Shown here piece by piece: positions 1 to 6,920 of a stretch of DNA of 24,989 nt (the first letter of the stretch is position 1; every line of letters begins with the position of its first letter). The notes under the pieces were generated by a model. It did no database searches. It was not told where the DNA came from and was given only the letters and a program-made list of their open reading frames with translations. Origin of the DNA: Flavobacteriales bacterium UBA720 (lineage in GTDB: Bacteria > Bacteroidota > Bacteroidia > Flavobacteriales > Weeksellaceae); assembly GCA_002297505.1 (NCBI GenBank), contig DBLQ01000109.1:39257-64245 (forward strand), given 5' to 3'. Position numbers and translations under genes: made by a program.

Positions 1-1
1 C

Positions 2-346
2 CAGACGGGAAGAATCCATAACCGGATCCGGATGGTGGTGGCCAGTTTTCTTACCAAACATCTGCTCATTGACTGGCGCTGGGGCGAGGCTTATTTTGCC
101 AAAAAACTTCTGGATTACGAACTGTCTTCCAATAATGGTAACTGGCAATGGGCCGCAGGCTGCGGTTGCGATGCTGCGCCCTATTTCCGTGTTTTCAATC
201 CCGAGGAGCAGACCAAGAAGTTCGATAAAGACTTGAAATACATCAAACAATGGAATCCTGATTTTGAAAAAAACAATACCCCAATTGTGGAGCACAAGGA
301 AGGCCGGGAACGCGCCTTGGCAGCATACAAAAAGGCTCTAAGCTAA
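2..346 (+). CDS. phrB: Deoxyribodipyrimidine photolyase, C-terminal part (partial)
   Basis: This is the last 114 codons of a class I CPD photolyase, the flavoenzyme that uses blue light to split cyclobutane pyrimidine dimers in DNA. The 5' end lies outside the window; reading begins in frame at base 2. The visible part is the FAD-binding helical domain. It contains the family signatures TGRIHNRIRM, ASFLTKHLLIDWRWGEAYF and NNGNWQWAAGCGCDAAPYF, then RVFNP and the closing PIVEHKEGRERALAAYKKA, which align well from memory with the end of E. coli PhrB. The Trp residues in IDWRWGE and GNWQW fall where the family's electron-transfer tryptophans lie. The family's usual STGTD is GCGCD here. The stop codon sits in a short palindrome (AGCTAAT-A-ATTAGCT, 341-355). 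The partner chromophore domain cannot be seen. Confidence 0.93.
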   Translation, partial: QTGRIHNRIRMVVASFLTKHLLIDWRWGEAYFAKKLLDYELSSNNGNWQWAAGCGCDAAPYFRVFNPEEQTKKFDKDLKYIKQWNPDFEKNNTPIVEHKEGRERALAAYKKALS

Positions 347-426
347 TAATTAGCTAAGATTCAACAATTTTAATTCAAAATCCGGGGTTTGAAAAGCATC
401 TGACATCTGACTTCCAACTAAAATTT

Positions 427-454
427 TTGAAATCGAAAATTTTGCATATCTTTG
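427..454 (+). promoter_or_regulatory. Bacteroidota-type promoter of rpsP
   Basis: A TTG box (427-429), 17 nt, then TATCTTTG (447-454), an exact match to TAnnTTTG. Transcription would start about 460, giving a leader of about 40 nt before the rpsP ATG. The leader holds a small GGGA-CGTGT-TCCC hairpin (473-485) of unknown meaning. Confidence 0.7.
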
Positions 455-500
455 CACACTAAATATTTAACCGGGACGTGTTCCCAAAATTTTTAAACAT

Positions 501-1073
501 ATGTCAGTAAAAATCAGATTACAAAGACACGGATCAAAAGGGAAACCTTTTTTCCACATCGTGGTTGCAGATTCCAGAGCTAGAAGAGATGGTAGATTCA
601 TCGAGAAGCTAGGAACTTACAACCCAATTACTAACCCTGCAACGATTGACCTGAATGTTGATTCTGCTGTAAAGTGGTTAAACAATGGTGCTCAGCCAAC
701 TGATACTGCAAGAGCGATCCTTTCTTACAAAGGTGCTTTGTACAAAAAACACCTTCAAGGTGGTGTGGCTAAAGGTGCTTTCGACGAAGCTGAAGCTGAG
801 AAGAGATTCGCAGCTTGGGTTGAGGCTAAAGATGCTAAAGTTCAAGGTAAAGTAGAAGGTTTGTCTACAGCGAAAGCAGATGCTAAAAAAGCGGCTCTGG
901 ATGCTGAAGCTAAAGTAAACCAAGCAAGAATTGATGCTGCTGCGAAAGCTGAAGCGGATGCAAAAGCTGCTGAAGAAGCTGCTAACGCGCCTGCTGAAGA
1001 AGTGGCAACAGAAGAAACTGCTACTGAAGAGCCAACTGCTGAAGCAGAAGGAACTGAAGAAACTCAGGCTTAA
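501..1073 (+). CDS. rpsP: 30S ribosomal protein S16 with long acidic/alanine-rich tail
   Basis: S16 is a primary-binding protein of the small ribosomal subunit needed for 30S assembly. The first 80 or so residues are the conserved domain, opening MSVKIRLQRHGSKGKPFFH and continuing through RRDGRFIEKLGTYNP and WLNNGAQPTDTAR. The usual bacterial protein ends near there. This one continues for about 100 residues with a lysine/alanine-rich stretch and then an Ala/Glu/Thr-rich acidic tail (about 150-190) that is predicted to be disordered. Long tails of this kind are usual for S16 in Bacteroidota. The tail is encoded by near-repetitive GCT/GAA codons, which create long open frames on both strands. 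The gene has its own promoter and a strong terminator, and rimM follows about 150 nt downstream. Confidence 0.97.
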   Translation: MSVKIRLQRHGSKGKPFFHIVVADSRARRDGRFIEKLGTYNPITNPATIDLNVDSAVKWLNNGAQPTDTARAILSYKGALYKKHLQGGVAKGAFDEAEAEKRFAAWVEAKDAKVQGKVEGLSTAKADAKKAALDAEAKVNQARIDAAAKAEADAKAAEEAANAPAEEVATEETATEEPTAEAEGTEETQA

Positions 1074-1101
1074 TTCTTTAACAAAAGATACAATACAATA
1101 C

Positions 1102-1134
1102 AAAGACACGAGATTATTCGTGTCTTTGTTGTTT
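1102..1134 (+). terminator. Rho-independent terminator of rpsP
   Basis: Perfect 10-bp stem AAAGACACGA / TCGTGTCTTT (1102-1111, 1118-1127) with a 6-nt loop, followed by the T-rich GTTGTTT. It lies 28 nt after the rpsP stop. Confidence 0.85.
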
Positions 1135-1154
1135 AATAAAATTCAATTTGTTTC

Positions 1155-1202
1155 CCCAACCCTAAAGGGAGCAAATTATTTTTTTCACCCTTTCGGGTTG
1201 GG
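1155..1202 (+). repeat. Near-perfect 15-bp inverted repeat between rpsP and rimM
   Basis: The left arm CCCAACCCTAAAGGG (1155-1169) and right arm CCCTTTCGGGTTGGG (1188-1202) pair with one mismatch across an 18-nt AT-rich spacer. There is no T-tract on the + side, so it is not a standard terminator. It could be a dispersed palindromic (REP-like) element or a leader structure for rimM. Confidence 0.7.
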
Positions 1203-1226
1203 AAAGAAAAAATAAATTTTGAGATA

Positions 1227-1769
1227 ATGAGAAAAGAAGATTGCTATTTTTTAGGAACGATTACCAGAACCCACGGTTTGCAAGGTAATGTGATTCTGAA
1301 ACTGGACACAGACCAACCTGAAATGTACAACAAACTGGAATCGATTTTTGTGGAAGTCAATGGATTGCTGGTACCTTTCTTCGTGGAAAAACAATCCTGG
1401 TCCAAAGCGGACACCAAAATTATTTCTTTCAAGAATTCTTCCGAAGCGCTGGTGAACCAATCGCTTGGAAAAGGTGTTTATCTTCCGCTTTCCACGCTTC
1501 CGCCACTGACAGGAAAAAAATTCTATTACCACGAAGTCATCGGTTTCGAAATCCGCGAAGCTGACGGAAAAACCTGTGGAAATATTGTTTCTATCAATGA
1601 CCAAACTGCTCAGAATTATTTCATCCTGGATCTTGCCGGGAAAGAAATCATCATTCCCATTATCAAAGACTGGATTCTGGAAGTGAACCGTGAAGAAAAA
1701 TTCATCCAAATGTTTCTGCCGGAAGGTTTGATGGATGTTTTCTTGGTGCCTTCTAAAAAAGATGAGTAA
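1227..1769 (+). CDS. rimM: Ribosome maturation factor RimM
   Basis: RimM assists 16S rRNA processing and maturation of the 30S head, where it acts with S19. At 180 residues it has normal family length. The N-terminal RimM domain shows the signature GTITRTHGLQGNVILK near residues 10-25. The C-terminal PRC-barrel-like half includes the cluster EIIIPIIKDWILEVN, followed by the family ending LPEGLMDVFL. It lies downstream of rpsP, as in many bacteria, but a terminator and an inverted repeat separate the two, so separate or read-through transcription are both possible. The start at 1227 puts the signature at its usual distance from the N-terminus. The convergent membrane-protein gene ends 30 nt beyond its stop. 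Confidence 0.95.
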   Translation: MRKEDCYFLGTITRTHGLQGNVILKLDTDQPEMYNKLESIFVEVNGLLVPFFVEKQSWSKADTKIISFKNSSEALVNQSLGKGVYLPLSTLPPLTGKKFYYHEVIGFEIREADGKTCGNIVSINDQTAQNYFILDLAGKEIIIPIIKDWILEVNREEKFIQMFLPEGLMDVFLVPSKKDE

Positions 1770-1780
1770 ATAAATATTTT

Positions 1781-1801
1781 TAATAAGACTTCATCTTATT
1801 A
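1781..1801. terminator. AT-rich convergent hairpin, possible bidirectional terminator
   Basis: An 8-bp stem TAATAAGA / TCTTATTA with a 5-nt loop between convergent rimM and the minus-strand membrane-protein gene. It overlaps that gene's stop codon. The stem has little GC, so it may be weak. Confidence 0.4.
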
Positions 1802-2425
1802 TTTCATCCTGTTTTTTTTATAATTTTCTATTGACTGGGTCCATTTTGTTGTTCTTTCCTCCCATTTCTGTTCATTCCAAAACCATTTGCCTGGTAAGGA
1901 GAATAAACATAAACCTAAATAATATAAAGTGCCCAAACAAATTGCTGTTTTAGGTTGATCTAAGAATAGCCCGCCGTGGGTTTTGGCTTCGGCATAACCA
2001 ATTCTTACGAGGTTAGCTTCATTTAATCCCAAGTCCGGGATGAGTGGCACACAAAGTACAACTCCAAATACAAGAAAAAAATAAAACATTGCTGCAAAAA
2101 CAGAACGACCAATTTGCTTTTGTTTCAAATCTTCACTTACATTGAAAAAAGCAAAACGCATTCTATTAAAGACCGCAGTCATATAGATATACGTTACCAA
2201 ATTAGCTCCACCAATTATTTTGTTGAATGCCCAGGCAAACAATCCATAAAAGGGTACAAAAATTATCAGGGAAAGCCATTTCGGCATTACGGCCATAAAT
2301 ACGCCTGAATGAATCATCACAAATTCGAATCCCATTAGCCCTGCCATTTGGAAAATATTTGTAGCATCTCCAATTTGCGGTTGGCTCCAAAGCATATAAT
2401 ATTTAAATGCCATAAAACCCATCAT
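1799..2425 (-). CDS. Multi-pass membrane protein, family not recognised
   Basis: I do not recognise this family. The 208-residue product has several hydrophobic stretches, roughly residues 1-20, 25-45, 48-72, 110-132 and 160-180, and a basic, aromatic C-terminal tail (WTQSIENYKKNRMK). An inner-membrane protein with four or five spans is likely. The start is uncertain. The frame stays open 32 codons upstream to a stop at 2522-2524, and the last part of that extension (SFVFADFL) is also hydrophobic, so the first span may begin before the ATG at 2425. The extension has no ATG, GTG or TTG. It shares a strand with the upstream HTH regulator gene, with 118 nt between the annotated ends and no strong terminator, so the two could be co-transcribed. 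Confidence 0.7.
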   Translation of the reverse strand: MMGFMAFKYYMLWSQPQIGDATNIFQMAGLMGFEFVMIHSGVFMAVMPKWLSLIIFVPFYGLFAWAFNKIIGGANLVTYIYMTAVFNRMRFAFFNVSEDLKQKQIGRSVFAAMFYFFLVFGVVLCVPLIPDLGLNEANLVRIGYAEAKTHGGLFLDQPKTAICLGTLYYLGLCLFSLPGKWFWNEQKWEERTTKWTQSIENYKKNRMK

Positions 2426-2543
2426 CAGAAAATCGGCAAAAACGAAACTTGGCTCTATGGTTTCGAGTATGGAACTAGAAGATTTTGAAGTAGTTTTTTC
2501 AAGATGAATGTTTTTGTTTTTTTAAAATGAGCGCTTAAAAATA

Positions 2544-3470
2544 TTATAATTTCTCTTTTAAATCTTCAATCTGCCGGTACATTCTGTTGAAAAACAATTT
2601 TCTGTCGCGGTTTCCGGCGCTGTTCAGCGATTTGCAGTTTTTGATCTGATGTTCAAAATAATTGAGCGTCTCTTTGCAGGTTTTGTTATCGTTGATTAAT
2701 AAATAGCCAAACATATTACACGGAATCGCCAAAGTAGATTGTGCGTCATTCGAGATAAAAATATCGTTGGAAAGATGAACCAACTCGTTCTGATAAATCT
2801 GAAAACGAGGGTTGGTTTCTGTTTTATTTTCGATGTAATGAATCAAATCATTCAATTCTTCCAGTATCTCCAGTGCAACATTTTTTTTGAGAAGTCCGAT
2901 TTCAAAATAGAATGAAATCTGCAGCAGAACGCTGGAAATCGTCATATCATTCCACAGTTCCACCACATTTTGGTCTTCATAAATCTCCTTTAAAACTTTG
3001 GTTTTCGAGTTGAATGGCTCTGGCTGAAAATCCTGAAACGGAATAAAAACCTGTCTGGAATTGAGCAGATTCATCCAAACATAGATTTTGAATCTCGACA
3101 GTGGCGTATCCGACAATGTATAGAAAAACGGAATATCCTTCGCCGAATAATAGATTACAGAATCTTCGGAGAAACTGATGGAACTCAGAATGTCCAAAGT
3201 ATTTTCAAAAAACGAGTGTAAATCTTCCGTTTGATTGACCGCTTTGGTTTTCCTGACCAAAAGATTGTCGCTGTTTCCTAAAAATCGATCCAAAGAAATA
3301 TTGTAATACTTCGCCAATTGCAGACTTTCTTCCAGAGAAAATTTAGACTTCAGCGAGGTTCTTCTGTGCGCTGCATCATAGCTGATGTTAAGGACATTTG
3401 CCAACTCGTCATTCAGAGATTTGTCTCCGATTTTGTTTCTGACTTCCTTTAATAAAAATTCCTGATACAC
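2544..3470 (-). CDS. BetR-like helix-turn-helix transcriptional regulator
   Basis: A 308-residue protein with an N-terminal DNA-binding region at about residues 15-65. The segment LNDELANVLNISYDAAHRR, followed by FSLEESLQLAKYYNISLDRFLG, has the layout of BetR-type/Xre-like HTH domains common in Bacteroidota. The remaining 240 residues look alpha-helical, contain no motif I can name and probably form a sensing or dimerisation domain. There is no signal peptide, so it acts in the cytoplasm. It is divergent from the gene at 3575 across 104 nt, which makes that gene and the phosphatidyltransferase after it natural candidate targets. It might also control the membrane gene downstream. The HTH assignment is fairly secure; the targets are inference. 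Confidence 0.75.
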   Translation of the reverse strand: MYQEFLLKEVRNKIGDKSLNDELANVLNISYDAAHRRTSLKSKFSLEESLQLAKYYNISLDRFLGNSDNLLVRKTKAVNQTEDLHSFFENTLDILSSISFSEDSVIYYSAKDIPFFYTLSDTPLSRFKIYVWMNLLNSRQVFIPFQDFQPEPFNSKTKVLKEIYEDQNVVELWNDMTISSVLLQISFYFEIGLLKKNVALEILEELNDLIHYIENKTETNPRFQIYQNELVHLSNDIFISNDAQSTLAIPCNMFGYLLINDNKTCKETLNYFEHQIKNCKSLNSAGNRDRKLFFNRMYRQIEDLKEKL

Positions 3471-3485
3471 TTTTTGCGATTTTCA

Positions 3486-3493
3486 CAAATTTA
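3486..3493 (-). promoter_or_regulatory. -7 promoter element (TAnnTTTG) of the HTH regulator gene
   Basis: On the minus strand this reads TAAATTTG, an exact match to the Bacteroidota -7 consensus, 16 nt before the ATG. No convincing -33 TTTG is seen. Confidence 0.5.
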
Positions 3494-3574
3494 GAAAAAA
3501 TATTAATTCTTTTCCGCATTGAGAAACTTGGATTTCAGAAATAATTTTGACTTATTAATTTAAAAATCATTGCA

Positions 3575-4039
3575 ATGAAATCCAGAATCATCATTCTGCT
3601 TCTAGTCGTAATCTGCAAGATGTCATCCGCCCAAAACAATCGATGGCTACCCATTTATTTCACAGATTACAATTATTCTCATCAACATATATTGAGAGGC
3701 GGCTTGGAATTTATGTTGGTTAATAACACAAAGTCTGACAGCAAACTTTTTCTGGGAGCAGGATACGGGATGACAATTCAAAATAGACAGAGTCGTGGTT
3801 TAGCCGATTTGCATCTCAGTTATAATGACGGAAATCTTCTTTTTGCGAAAGTCGGCCTTTCAGAAAATCATACTTATTATCTGATTGGAATTTCAGGGTT
3901 GAATGTCTTTGATTTGGGAATTGGTTATTCGCTTCCTCATAAAAATGTGAGCGTCATAAAACAGGGATTTACCGTCGGGCTTACTTTCAGAATAACAGCG
4001 CGAGAAGACGTTTACAGGAAATTAAAATTTGGATTTTAA
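3575..4039 (+). CDS. Small secreted, probable outer-membrane barrel-like protein
   Basis: I do not recognise this 154-residue protein as a named family. It starts with a clear signal peptide (MKSRIIILLLVVICKMSSA, cleavage likely before or after QNN). The mature part has alternating hydrophobic/polar segments rich in Gly, Tyr and Phe, such as LFLGAGYGMTIQ and GFTVGLTFRIT, as expected for beta-strands of a small outer-membrane barrel. The protein ends KLKFGF, with a C-terminal Phe as is usual for barrel proteins. It is divergent from the HTH regulator and 11 nt upstream of the phosphatidyltransferase gene, so the two + strand genes likely form a pair. No good TAnnTTTG promoter is seen in the 104-nt divergent region on this strand. 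Confidence 0.7.
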   Translation: MKSRIIILLLVVICKMSSAQNNRWLPIYFTDYNYSHQHILRGGLEFMLVNNTKSDSKLFLGAGYGMTIQNRQSRGLADLHLSYNDGNLLFAKVGLSENHTYYLIGISGLNVFDLGIGYSLPHKNVSVIKQGFTVGLTFRITAREDVYRKLKFGF

Positions 4040-4050
4040 AATGAAATATT

Positions 4051-4650
4051 ATGAAAAAACTACCTTATTTACTTATTCTTATGCGTTTACTTTCAGCCAT
4101 TGCCATTTTATATTTTGGATATTACGTCGGAGAAAAATCAAGAATAACCATTGTAATCTTGATGTATTTCGGATTAATGACCGATATTTTTGACGGAATC
4201 ATCGCACGAAAAGTCGGCGTCTCGTCCGAAAAACTGAGAAGAATGGACAGTCAAACCGATTTGGTTTTCTGGTTATCAATCGGATTTGCAACGTATTGGC
4301 TGAATCCTGAAATCATCCAAAATCATTGGAAAAGCATTTCGTTGATTTTCGGAATGGAAGCTTTGTGTTACATCATCAGTTTCTGGAAATTCGGGAAAGA
4401 AACCTGCACGCACGCTTGGCTTTCCAAATTTTGGGCACTGAGTTTATTGCTGACTTTCACATTTTTAATCGGATTCAGCACTGCCAATTGGGCATTTTAT
4501 TTATGTCTGATTCTCGGTTTCGTTTCTCACATCGATGTTATTCTGATTATTTTGATTTTACGAAATTGGCAATTCGATGTTCCAAGTTCGTACCACGCCT
4601 GGAAAATCCGTCAGGGAAAAAGCATTAAAAAATCAGTTTTATTCAATTGA
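4051..4650 (+). CDS. CDP-alcohol phosphatidyltransferase family protein
   Basis: A 199-residue integral membrane enzyme of the CDP-alcohol phosphatidyltransferase family, which moves a phosphatidyl group from a CDP-linked lipid to an alcohol such as glycerol phosphate, serine or inositol phosphate. The catalytic signature is at D45-xx-D48-G49-xx-A52-R53-x12-D66-xxx-D70, with all four metal-binding aspartates present. The motif glycine usually found four residues before the third Asp is Leu62 here. About six hydrophobic segments span the length. The substrate cannot be told from sequence. It follows the secreted-protein gene by 11 nt, suggesting a shared transcript, and lies in a cluster next to an HTH regulator. 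The Gly-to-Leu change might alter activity or simply mark a divergent branch. Confidence 0.85.
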   Translation: MKKLPYLLILMRLLSAIAILYFGYYVGEKSRITIVILMYFGLMTDIFDGIIARKVGVSSEKLRRMDSQTDLVFWLSIGFATYWLNPEIIQNHWKSISLIFGMEALCYIISFWKFGKETCTHAWLSKFWALSLLLTFTFLIGFSTANWAFYLCLILGFVSHIDVILIILILRNWQFDVPSSYHAWKIRQGKSIKKSVLFN

Positions 4651-4706
4651 TTTGATTTTAAAGATAGAAACTCTAGATGTAATTAAGTACTTACAGCGAT
4701 TTTTCC

Positions 4707-4714
4707 TAAATTTG
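4707..4714 (+). promoter_or_regulatory. -7 promoter element (TAnnTTTG) of asnS
   Basis: TAAATTTG, an exact -7 match about 94 nt before the chosen asnS start. The -33 region is poor (no TTTG). The implied leader of about 85 nt is AT-rich and shows no clear structure. Confidence 0.5.
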
Positions 4715-4807
4715 CGCTCACTTAATTTTAAAGAAGAAACTTTATAAAGTTATACGATAAAACACTTGATGTGTTCCATCCGACAACAAAAAATATATTC
4801 ATTACAG

Positions 4808-6256
4808 ATGAAAAGACAGACGATTAAAGACTTATTAGCAGATTATAAAAAAGTATTGCATCACGACATCACCGTTCAGGGCTGGGTTCGTGCGTTCCGT
4901 TCCAATCGTTTTATCGCATTAAATGACGGCTCTACGATTAATAATTTGCAAATCGTGGTTGATTTTGAGAATTTCGACGAAGAAATCATCAAGAAAATCA
5001 ATACCGCTTCGTCTTTGAAAGTGGTTGGTGAAGTGGTGGAAAGCCAGGGCGCAGGGCAAACGGTAGAGATCATTGCAAAAAAAATAACAATTCTGGGCGA
5101 TAATTTTTTTGACGAATTACAAGCAACAATTCTTCAACCGAAGAAACACAGTTTAGAGAAATTGCGTGAGCAGGCACATTTAAGATTTAGAACCAATGTT
5201 TTTGGCGCGGTTTTCAGAATCCGTCACGCGGTGAGTTTTGCGATTCACTCGTTCTTTAATCAAAATCAATTTTTCTACATCAACACACCAATCATTACCG
5301 GAGCCGATGCCGAAGGCGCTGGCGAAATGTTCGGCGTTACCAACTTCGACCTTAATCAAATTCCGAAGGATGAAAACGGCGAAATCGATTTTTCTCAGGA
5401 TTTCTTCGGTAAGAAAACCAATTTGACGGTTTCCGGACAATTGGAAGGAGAAACGGCTGCGATGGGATTGGGAAGAATTTATACGTTCGGACCGACTTTC
5501 CGTGCAGAAAATTCTAACACAACGCGTCACCTCGCCGAGTTCTGGATGATTGAGCCTGAGGTTGCTTTCAACAATCTGGAAGATAACATAGATTTGGCAG
5601 AAGACTTCCTGAAATATGTTATCAAATATGTTTTGGATAATTGCAAAGACGATTTGGAATTTCTAGACAAGCGTTTTGAAGAAGAACAAAAACAGAAACC
5701 AGAAAAAGAAAGAGCCAAAGAAGGCCTTATCGAAAAACTGGAAAATGTGATTGCAAAAAGATTCAAGAGAGTTTCTTATACAGAGGCGATTGAAATCTTA
5801 TTAAATTCTAAAGAAAATAAAAAAGGAAAATTCCAATATCCGGTTGAAAAATGGGGAACAGATTTGCAGTCTGAACACGAGAGATTCTTAGTAGAGAAAC
5901 ATTTCGAAAGTCCAGTTGTTTTGTTCGATTATCCAAAAGAGATCAAAGCGTTCTATATGAAACTGAACGATGACAACAAAACTGTTGCAGCAATGGACGT
6001 TCTTTTCCCTGGAATCGGAGAAATCATCGGAGGTTCAGAAAGAGAAGCAAGGCTGGACGTTCTGAAAACCAAAATGGCAGAAATGCACGTTGACGAAGAA
6101 GAGCTTTGGTGGTATCTTGACACTAGGAGATTTGGTTCTGTGCCACATGCAGGTTTCGGATTAGGACTTGAAAGATTAGTTCTTTTCGTAACCGGAATGA
6201 CAAACATCAGAGATGTGATTCCTTTCCCAAGAACACCGAAAAGCGCCGAATTTTAA
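4808..6256 (+). CDS. asnS: Asparagine--tRNA ligase
   Basis: AsnRS is a class II aminoacyl-tRNA synthetase that charges tRNA-Asn in the cytoplasm. The 482 residues hold an N-terminal OB-fold anticodon-binding domain (VQGWVRAFRSN, then VVGEVVESQGAGQTVEI) and a class II catalytic domain. Motif 2 appears in FGPTFRAENSNTTRHLAEFW and motif 3 in GFGLGLERLVLFVTG, with the family ending DVIPFPRTPKSAEF. The long match to E. coli AsnS, including TVSGQLEGETAAM, separates it from AspRS. I place the start at 4808 (MKRQTIKDLLADYKK) rather than the in-frame ATG at 4766, because the 14 extra residues do not look like family sequence. A charged helical insert (EEEQKQKPEKERAKEG, about 290-305) adds modest length over E. 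coli. A terminator follows. Confidence 0.97.
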   Translation: MKRQTIKDLLADYKKVLHHDITVQGWVRAFRSNRFIALNDGSTINNLQIVVDFENFDEEIIKKINTASSLKVVGEVVESQGAGQTVEIIAKKITILGDNFFDELQATILQPKKHSLEKLREQAHLRFRTNVFGAVFRIRHAVSFAIHSFFNQNQFFYINTPIITGADAEGAGEMFGVTNFDLNQIPKDENGEIDFSQDFFGKKTNLTVSGQLEGETAAMGLGRIYTFGPTFRAENSNTTRHLAEFWMIEPEVAFNNLEDNIDLAEDFLKYVIKYVLDNCKDDLEFLDKRFEEEQKQKPEKERAKEGLIEKLENVIAKRFKRVSYTEAIEILLNSKENKKGKFQYPVEKWGTDLQSEHERFLVEKHFESPVVLFDYPKEIKAFYMKLNDDNKTVAAMDVLFPGIGEIIGGSEREARLDVLKTKMAEMHVDEEELWWYLDTRRFGSVPHAGFGLGLERLVLFVTGMTNIRDVIPFPRTPKSAEF

Positions 6257-6275
6257 TTCATTAATCAAATAAAGC

Positions 6276-6311
6276 AAAATTCCTTCAATTAAAACTGAAG
6301 GAATTTTTTAT
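6276..6311 (+). terminator. Rho-independent terminator of asnS
   Basis: A 12-bp stem AAAATTCCTTCA / TGAAGGAATTTT (6276-6287, 6296-6307) with an 8-nt loop, running into further T residues 20 nt after the stop codon. Confidence 0.85.
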
Positions 6312-6334
6312 TAATTTTACTTCAAATTAGAACA

Positions 6335-6553
6335 ATGGAAAGTTTAATAATTCATCCTGAGAACCAAAAGCAACTTCAGATTCTGAAATATCTTCTGGAA
6401 GAAATGAAGATTAAGTTTAAAAGCGAACAACAAGTTGAAGAACTTCAGGATTGGCAAAAAGAAAAAATATTAAAAGGAATCCAAGACATTAAAGAAGGAA
6501 AATTTTCTTCGAATGATGATGTGAGTCAAAAGGCAAGAGAATGTATAAAGTAA
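6335..6553 (+). CDS. Antitoxin of a RelE/ParE-type toxin-antitoxin pair
   Basis: A 72-residue protein upstream of, and overlapping, a RelE/ParE-like toxin gene. The N-terminus (MESLIIHPENQKQLQILKYLLEEMKIKF) resembles small Bacteroidota proteins (DUF2683-like, from memory) that precede such toxins. The C-terminal half (QDWQKEKILKGIQDIKEGKF) is a charged helix of the kind antitoxins use to wrap their toxin. Its stop lies 13 nt inside the toxin frame, so the two are translationally coupled. No classical DNA-binding motif is obvious. The pair is visibly more AT-rich than its neighbours asnS and the peptidase gene, and it has terminators on both sides, as expected of an acquired cassette. The antitoxin role is inferred from size, order and overlap. 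Confidence 0.75.
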   Translation: MESLIIHPENQKQLQILKYLLEEMKIKFKSEQQVEELQDWQKEKILKGIQDIKEGKFSSNDDVSQKARECIK

Positions 6554-6834
6554 TTTGGTCAGTTGATGCAGAACTTGATTATTATAACACACTTATGTTT
6601 TGGAAAGAACATAATAAATCAAGCACATATTCCGAAAAGCTCATACAAGATGTAGAAAAAAAGATTGTATACCTAATACATCATCCGAACTCTGGAATTG
6701 CAACAAACTTCCACAATACATTTAAAATTCCTGTACTCAAATATTTTCCACTTTATTACCGCTTGTCTGGACACACAATTGAAATAATAGCTTTCTGGGA
6801 CAAACGAAGAAATCCCGACAACCTCGAACTATAA
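6541..6834 (+). CDS. RelE/ParE superfamily toxin
   Basis: A 97-residue protein with the layout of the RelE/ParE fold. The opening MYKVIWSVDAELDYYNTLMFWKE is the family's first strand and helix with the AExDxxxxxxFW-like pattern. A second helix follows (YSEKLIQDVEKKIVYLIHHPNSG), then the strands FKIPVLKYFPLYYRL and HTIEIIAFWDKRRNP. The ending IIAFWDKRRNPDNL resembles the C-terminal strand of the ParE/YoeB side, where arginines matter. RelE-type members cut mRNA on the ribosome and ParE-type members poison gyrase; sequence alone does not settle which this is. The start codon at 6541 overlaps the antitoxin end. It looks full length and intact. Confidence 0.85.
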   Translation: MYKVIWSVDAELDYYNTLMFWKEHNKSSTYSEKLIQDVEKKIVYLIHHPNSGIATNFHNTFKIPVLKYFPLYYRLSGHTIEIIAFWDKRRNPDNLEL

Positions 6835-6865
6835 AATCCCTTTCATTCTTGAATGGGATTTTTTT
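6833..6865 (+). terminator. Terminator after the toxin-antitoxin pair
   Basis: An 8-bp stem AAAATCCC / GGGATTTT (6833-6840, 6855-6862) with a 14-nt loop and a T-tract, starting at the toxin stop codon. Confidence 0.75.
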
Positions 6866-6890
6866 GAATACCGATAAAATTTAAAATTAC

Positions 6891-6898
6891 TAGATTTG
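6891..6898 (+). promoter_or_regulatory. -7 promoter element of the M13 peptidase gene
   Basis: TAGATTTG, an exact TAnnTTTG match 22 nt before the ATG. A TTTG at 6863-6866 lies 24 nt upstream, slightly farther than usual, and overlaps the T-tract of the preceding terminator. Confidence 0.55.
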
Positions 6899-6920
6899 AA
6901 AATATAAAAATAAATCTTTA

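Noticed and set aside
473..485. GGGA-CGTGT-TCCC hairpin in the rpsP leader, considered as an S16 autoregulation site
   Set aside because: Only a 4-bp stem; nothing else supports a regulatory structure.
678..1215. Long open frames on both strands across and beyond the rpsP tail (Ser/Phe-rich on minus at 678-1109; Lys/Leu-rich on plus at 931-1215)
   Set aside because: They are frame shadows of near-repetitive GCT/GAA/AAA codons in the S16 tail. The plus one runs through the terminator and inverted repeat, and neither product looks like a real protein.
1251..1709. Minus-strand 152-codon open frame inside rimM
   Set aside because: It lies entirely opposite a well-identified gene, and its composition is that of a complement shadow.
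4766..4807. Earlier in-frame ATG for asnS
   Set aside because: The 14 added residues are unlike AsnRS N-termini; the ATG at 4808 gives the expected start.
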